Source: Aquila chrysaetos chrysaetos
Lineage: Eukaryota; Chordata; Aves; Accipitriformes; Accipitridae
Assembly (NCBI RefSeq): GCF_900496995.4
Contig: NC_044012.1
Location: forward strand, 27,293,606-27,357,605
Length of the DNA: 64,000 nucleotides
Reading direction: 5' to 3'
Every line of letters begins with the position of its first letter. Positions within the stretch are counted from its first letter, which is position 1. Position numbers and translations under genes: made by a program. This document shows, in pieces, positions 58,201 through 64,000 of the stretch. Under the pieces are notes generated by a model, which ran no database searches, was not told the DNA's origin, and saw only the letters and a list, made by a program, of their open reading frames with translations.

Positions 58201-59579
58201 GCAGACTCGCATCACAGAATTTTTAGGCTTTGCACCACTTAAATGTAACCTACCAGCTCCATTTTTTTCAAGCAAGATAAACATTTTCCAAAATAATTTA
58301 CAAGCACTCTCTGGCTGAACAGCCTTCTACCCATCATGCTAGACACCACAGATTAAAACATCAAATGCAAATGTTTGTATTAAAAATCGTATATTGTGTC
58401 AAATAAAACAATAGTTCTGTGTACAAATTTATACATGACAAAAATAAAACTCTTTTTGAATAACACTGTGTAAAAAAAAGTGCTCGCTGCTGTTCTGATG
58501 TAATATTTCTATAAGCAACAGGCTCACAAAAGGCATTAGTAAACAAATTGCATTGAAGGAATCACATAAGGCACAGACATCAGTTATTTAAAGGTGAAAA
58601 TACTCCCATACAGCTTTCAGTACTGCTGACAGGTTACCTTTACATATTATCTGAAAAGTTTGCATGTAGGAAGCTGACTAATATTTTATGTTAACTTACT
58701 GTATCAAGGAAAAGCACAGGGAAAGCTTGTAATCACCATCAGGCCCTGTTCAGCATTTCCAGAAGGCTGAAGTAACTTCTATGATGACAGAATCAGCAAC
58801 TGCTTTTAGAGCAACTTCTTACCTGTTACCCCCTCCTCCTCAAATTTTCTGCTAGATAGTTTTCCTAGGATTTTTATCTGAGTTATAGACAGCATTTAAC
58901 CCAACAATGAATATTCAGAGGGCTTTCAGTCCTAAACCAGTAACTACTGAAAAGATGCACACAACTGCTCACAGTTAATGTAAAAGAGGTCTTAAATTCT
59001 AAACAATCTGAATTATTCTCAGTCTTTTTTGAACAACATACATGTGATTATTACCAGTGCAGCATAACACTGGAGCACTAGAAGGAAATGAGAAACAGGA
59101 ACAAATTTAAATGTTTAGCTCAGACACAAACAAAATAAAAAATGTAACCCCTCCCTCCAAATTTCTCATTATACATTTTTTTTAAATCTTACACAAAGAA
59201 AATACTCTTAAAACCAACAGGGACAGAATTTCCAGTCATATCTTAAGCAATAAGGAGCTTAGCAAGAAAAAAAAAAAAGAAGTTTATATATTTGCTATCC
59301 TCACTTCTTGTACTAATCTTTATACATGCAAATTTTCAGTTTTGACTGCACTAGCACATGCAGCACATTAAGACTGACCTTACAGATCTCATTTTTTCAT
59401 CAGTAAGATTAACATAGTTACTGACACAGATGATCAAAGAATAATAGAAGCTATACTACATTTAGTCCACTAAGCTCTTTCACTCTTAAACTGAAAGATT
59501 CTAAGCACTTAATTCTCTGGCACTTAGTTCTCTGAGAAACTTGTTTTAACCATGTCTGAGCTACGTAACTACAATTTGC
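52291..59579. other. SYT11-RIT1 intergenic region, no gene recognised
   Basis: About 7 kb of AT-rich DNA. The longest ORF (52838-53326 +, 162 codons) shows no recognisable domain, no family match and no supporting promoter. A weak tRNA-like box A next to an open, exon-like segment lies at about 55725-55930. No LTR or CR1 piece was recognised. Parts of the right side may belong to a longer RIT1 3' UTR. Confidence 0.6.
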
Positions 59580-60913
59580 TTTATTATTAAAAAACAAAAT
59601 CAAGAGGAACACCAGACATCTGTGTCTCTGCTGGATTTAAATTATATAACCGATGTATATGTAAATCAGCTTGAATGCAGAGAATATCTCTATGTATGGA
59701 GGATCTGCCTCAGAAGCACTTTCTTAACCAAATCATTCTTTACTGAGCATAAGAAAACCTGTACCTGCACTGCCTGGACTGCTTGCATATATAAGGTCAG
59801 GGATGTGACTATCTGTCAGGACTGTCATTGTGCCCAGCTAACTGCTTCCTTCCACTGCACTGGCAATTCTGTACTGGAGGAATCTTACCAGTATTAGGGA
59901 TATTAATTCTGGGCCCAGATACCTCAGTATCAGTCAGTTTCTCTACAAAGTAGTTATCACAGAATAATTAGAAATTACTATGTTAGAGACTTCTACTTAA
60001 CGAAGATACTGGCTCCTTTAAGACAAGAACATAAAACTGAATGTAAATAAATAAGCCAGCACACCATTACAGCTATGATTTTTAACAAGCAAGTCAGAAA
60101 ATTCAAACCTGTGGTTTCTACAGCATCATTACATTACACATGCTATGGCAACACAGTAAATGCTATATACAGTAGGAAAATGCTACATATTCATGCACTG
60201 TTGCCAAGTTATAGCCGCCACAGGAACCATAATTTGCTTTTTCTGGCTTGTTTAGAATCCCACCCACAACACTGCTGATTAACTGATAATTTAGATAAAC
60301 CTGTACAAGTATTCCATGTTACTTTTGCTGGAAAAAAAGCTATTCAATGAGAACACAAGAACTCTAGCACAGATCCGTTCGATGACGTCTACACGCAGCC
60401 AAGGCTGCTAGTTATGACATACACTTTGTAAACTACTTTTCAGCACGACCTCAACAAGCCGCCTCTCGTGATGCAGGTTACTGTTCCGGAGAGCAGCAAA
60501 ATTTTCTTGTGCAAAGAACCAGGAAAAAAAAATTAATTAACTTAGGTTGGGTAGAACTTCAGCAATATTTTACACAATTCAGCTTCCAGTATGCAGCAAC
60601 CGAAGACAAACATTCAAAAGTGCAGGGACATAAACCTATCAGCATTTGTAACCAATGTCATAAAAGCAACATTTGCTGGATCCAGTAAAAAAAATGACAG
60701 CAAACAGAAGTACAGCTGTTACTGTGTCTTAAGTTAAATATCCAAATTAAGGGAATATCATTCTAAACAAAAATAACTGGTAAAAGTTATGCATTCCCTT
60801 ATAAAAGTCCCATCAGGTTTAAAACACGCCATCAAAATGTTGTCACTACACCACTTTGGTTACAAATGGCCATTCACAGGTTTTGTTTTATTTTGCAGAG
60901 GAATTCTCTCTGT
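59580..60913 (-). other. RIT1: RIT1 3' UTR (probable)
   Basis: No coding potential. A minus-strand AATAAA (plus TTTATT at 59580-59585) lies about 1.3 kb after the RIT1 stop and is a candidate poly(A) signal. Another hexamer near 60889 is only ~20 nt after the stop, and others occur further left near 56.2-56.7 kb, so the true end is uncertain. Confidence 0.45.
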
Positions 60914-63900
60914 TCAAGTGACTGAATCCTTCTTTCTTCTAAACGGTGACTTCAGTCTTCTCCACATGCTGCTTTTAGGTTTTGATTTTTTTTCCATTGC
61001 CATGACTGCTTCTTTTTCTTTCCTGCGGATTTCTCGCACAAGAGCATGAAATACATCATCAATATAATAACGGTATGCAGCTGAAGTTTCAAAAAAAGGG
61101 CAGTTGAATTCTCGTGCTAAAGCAGAGCCTTCTTCTTTGGAGACCTGAAAAGAAAAGTTCACACTTGTCAAGAAAGCCAAGACCAGAACATTCATTTCTT
61201 TACCATTTCTTGTTCTGCTGCTCTGTAACTGTGCATGCACCCTCCCACTCCAGAACAGCTCATTTCCACTGATCTCTAAATCTTTCTCCACAAACCTGTT
61301 TCTCTTTCACTCATCACGTCTCTAGCAATGCAATCACCTGCAAGAGACTCTCTGGACGTTCATGAAACAACAAAGTCCTTTGAAAAAACATTCTTTTCTT
61401 GGAGTTTAATCTACAAGTTGCCTCACATGAGCAGTCCTCAGCCCTAACACAAGCATTTGTCAGTTTGGTAAACTAAAGGTATTTCCTTCTCCTGGTCAAT
61501 ATCTATTATGTTTGCCAAACTACTTCCCATAACCAAGCAAAACTTCCCCCCACTCCAAACCCCAACCAAAAACCACACCATGCCCAAAATACGAAAACCA
61601 GTCTTGCTGAGGCCATAAAAAAAGCAACACCCAGTCCTCATCCTATACTTTACATCTCTTAGCATGGGTGTTTTACCATAGCTGCCATAATCTTCCTGCT
61701 ACAACACGCATTGAAAATTCATCTAATTCCAGGTATACAAACAGCACCTCTGGAACTCATTTTCCAAAGTACATTTCCTTTGAGCGAAACTCTGCTTCAA
61801 ACTGTCTTCCCACAGATGGTAGTTACTGTTTTCTTAAGCAATTTTCCTTTCTGTCCATTCTTATCCAAGTTCTCCATTATTACGCATCCATTCTTAGCAC
61901 ACTTACATCTGCAATTTGTACTAGTATCTGCAAGTGGTTTAAAGAATGCTAAATCTCTATTAACAGTATCTCCTTTCAGGAATTTAAAAAAAAAAAAAAA
62001 AAAAAGCAAAGCCCAAGAGCAGTTTCAACCCAAAGCATCAACTTGAAGACTTTACTTTTGTGATTGCTATACACATTTGGTTATTCAACACATTCCGCGT
62101 TAAACAAGTACTTGTCTCCTGTTCAACTTATTATGTAGTAAACATGCAAAAAAATTAAGAAAGGGAGTATAACCTCTTGTATTACTGCATTTTACAACAG
62201 AAATAGCTTGTAATAGTGGCCTTCTTTTGTGCCATTTACCTGCCGTAGCTGTGTCAGATCAGATTTATTTCCCACCAGGACCACAGGAGTGTCATCAGTA
62301 CGTCGAACACGATAGATCAGCTGTTTGAACTCACGCACTTCATGGAAACTGCGCCGGTCTGTGATTGAATAACAGATGATAAATCCCTCGCCAGCCCTCA
62401 TGTACTGGTCTCTCATGGCCGTAAACTCTGCCTAGAAACAAACAATTACATTTCAATTGCACAAATACAATGACTTTCTAATTTCCTCAGAATGGGAAAC
62501 ACAATACGCATTCCAAAACCAGCTGCATAGGAACTCTGTAAACAAGCTGGTCATCTATCTTCTTATCCTGTTACATAGAGGACAAGATATTACATATGTT
62601 TGGGATTAACACCAAGTTTCCCTTACTACAGAAATCATACCAACATGTCATTTATCAGCCATACGTATTGCTTGTTCATCATGAACAGCAAGCTGCAACA
62701 GAGAAAGCAGTGCATGAAACCAGAGTACCATGTAAGCTGACTAAATATAGGTAGTATGATACAGATGCTATAAGCAACGTGATGCTTAGAAGAAGTAAGA
62801 GAGCTCAAAAAACAATTTGGAAGAAAAGACATGCATACTTCTACAGGATTTCTGTCTCCACACCTGACCATTACAGACTTCTTAACATCTTCCCAATTAA
62901 CTTCTTATTACTCACGTACCTGTCCTGCTGTGTCCAAGATATCCAGATTGGCAGGTTCATCATCAATGCGTATTCGTATTTTATAAGCATCCTCTGTGAA
63001 TTCATGGCACATCAGAAAGAACAAGATCGCAATACAATGACAATACTCGTTAGTCATCAATTCACAAAGAGAACGTTACACTAGAAGAACCTAATCTGGT
63101 AATACTACTATACTGCATTTCTCTGATCTTCATTTAACAACAAATTACATTTTTAATTGTTCTGGTGTGATTTAGTATCCTCCCAACTGTTTGCTAAAAT
63201 CATGCTATTGTACATGCTATATCTGACAGACATGTGACCGCATTCTATAAATTCATTTTGGACACCTTGGTGGAAAGCACAGAGTAAGAGCATTTCATTT
63301 TTCTCAAAGCCAGAAAACACCCATGATTCAAGAGAAGAACTGACCACCAATAACTGTTTACTTAAAAGTAAGACAATAAATATTCTGTCCCTCTAAGTCA
63401 ACACTCCCACACTACAACAGTCCACTTATCAACAAGAAGCCAGCTGTTTTTCCCACTTTTCCTTTGACAGTGTAACTGTTGCTTTTCTCTTAGAGATGCT
63501 GCAAAAGTTATGCAGCAATATAGTAAGTTGTTAAGCACTTTCATCCCTCCCAATTTCTAAAACACAGAGAACAATTTAGCCTGACAAATTAATAGCAGAG
63601 AGCTGATCTACAGCATGGAGACTAGATTTTTTTTTTTAATAGACAACTAATAATCACTTATCAGCTGTTTTTCATCCTTGTCTGCCAACATACAAACAAA
63701 TACTGATAGCGCATATAGGCCTGAATATGTGTGACAGGAAAGCCATTAAAGATCTAAAACTCAGGATATGTATCCCAGTCCTCACAGCAGTCTCAGAACT
63801 CTTAATACCTTCAAATGAGTAATCTAAGGTACTTGGGTCCTCAATTTACAATCAAATTTATAGCTTTCTTTCAATTAAGTGCTTTAAAGCAATGGACTCC

Positions 63901-64000
63901 ACAACAGCTTAACCTGCTAAGAGAGGGAGTGAACAGCAAAGATTAAAGAGAGATTTTTCTTACCAATTGTGGGATCATGATCCTCTGGAAAACGGTGACT
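60914..64000 (-). CDS. RIT1: RIT1 (Ras-like GTPase), last coding exons; 5' end beyond window
   Basis: RIT1 is a Ras-family small GTPase without a C-terminal prenylation motif that signals to MAPK/p38 and to RAF at the plasma membrane. Exons in transcript order: 63964 to beyond 64000 (partial), 62920-62993, 62240-62431 and 60914-61144 (stop 60914-60916). All phases join and, by human numbering, cover residues about 43-219. Visible elements: switch I HDPTIEDAYK, G3 [10 protein letters not shown]4 VGNKSD, G5 ETSA, and the basic C-terminus [18 protein letters not shown], which lacks a CAAX box as expected. Residues equivalent to human A57, F82 and M90, sites of Noonan-syndrome changes, are the normal ones. 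The start, P-loop and promoter are outside. Ends toward SYT11, tail-to-tail. Confidence 0.96.
61145..63963 (-). other. RIT1 introns in the window
   Basis: Introns 61145-62239, 62432-62919 and 62994-63963 are AT-rich with short homopolymers (an A run at about 61986-62005). No recognisable repeat family, RNA gene or additional exon. ORFs listed there on the + strand have no support. Confidence 0.7.

Noticed and set aside
1..64000. CRISPR arrays, operons, prophage or other prokaryotic systems
   Set aside because: The window is intron-rich vertebrate DNA; no regularly spaced repeats or prokaryotic gene clusters were seen.

Overview
This is a window of vertebrate nuclear DNA, almost certainly from a bird and probably from a gene-dense microchromosome. 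The genes are split into many exons with GT-AG introns. The conceptual proteins are close to known vertebrate orthologues. Repeats are sparse: one old CR1 fragment and a few solo LTRs of types I associate with avian (Neoaves) genomes. The gene order matches human 1q22 with rearrangement at the left end. Gene names come from recalled family sequences and exon-by-exon reading-frame continuity; no database search was run.

Layout. (1) 1-3508, + strand: the 3' part of DAP3 (mitoribosomal protein mS29), eight exons, with a poly(A) signal 3 nt after the stop. (2) 3661-7830, +: complete MSTO1 (misato), 14 coding exons, 566 codons, starting about 150 bp after the DAP3 poly(A) signal in a very G-rich CpG island. 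(3) About 7.8-39.17 kb, - strand: complete GON4L, 31 coding exons, conceptual protein 2252 residues, tail-to-tail with MSTO1. (4) 39905-~52290, +: complete SYT11, 4 coding exons, 429 residues, head-to-head with GON4L across a shared CpG island. (5) About 52.3-59.6 kb: intergenic, with no convincing gene. (6) About 59.6-64.0 kb, -: RIT1, last three coding exons plus part of the preceding one; the 5' end lies outside the window.

Mobile DNA: a 1143-bp solo LTR with a perfect 5-bp target duplication in a GON4L intron; two solo LTRs of a second family, in GON4L and SYT11 introns, with near-perfect and perfect 5-bp duplications; a degraded relative at 15.9 kb; and one CR1 fragment in SYT11 intron 1. 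All three intact LTRs lie antisense to their host gene.

The genes do not form one pathway. DAP3 and MSTO1 are both mitochondrial and abut each other. GON4L is a nuclear corepressor-type protein, SYT11 a vesicle-trafficking protein and RIT1 a Ras-family GTPase. I found no new biological system. The best second-look items are local: a dual-specificity splice junction in GON4L, the compact DAP3/MSTO1 junction with an NRF1-type site, a perfect 13-bp hairpin in SYT11, NAGNAG acceptors, and the LTR insertions.
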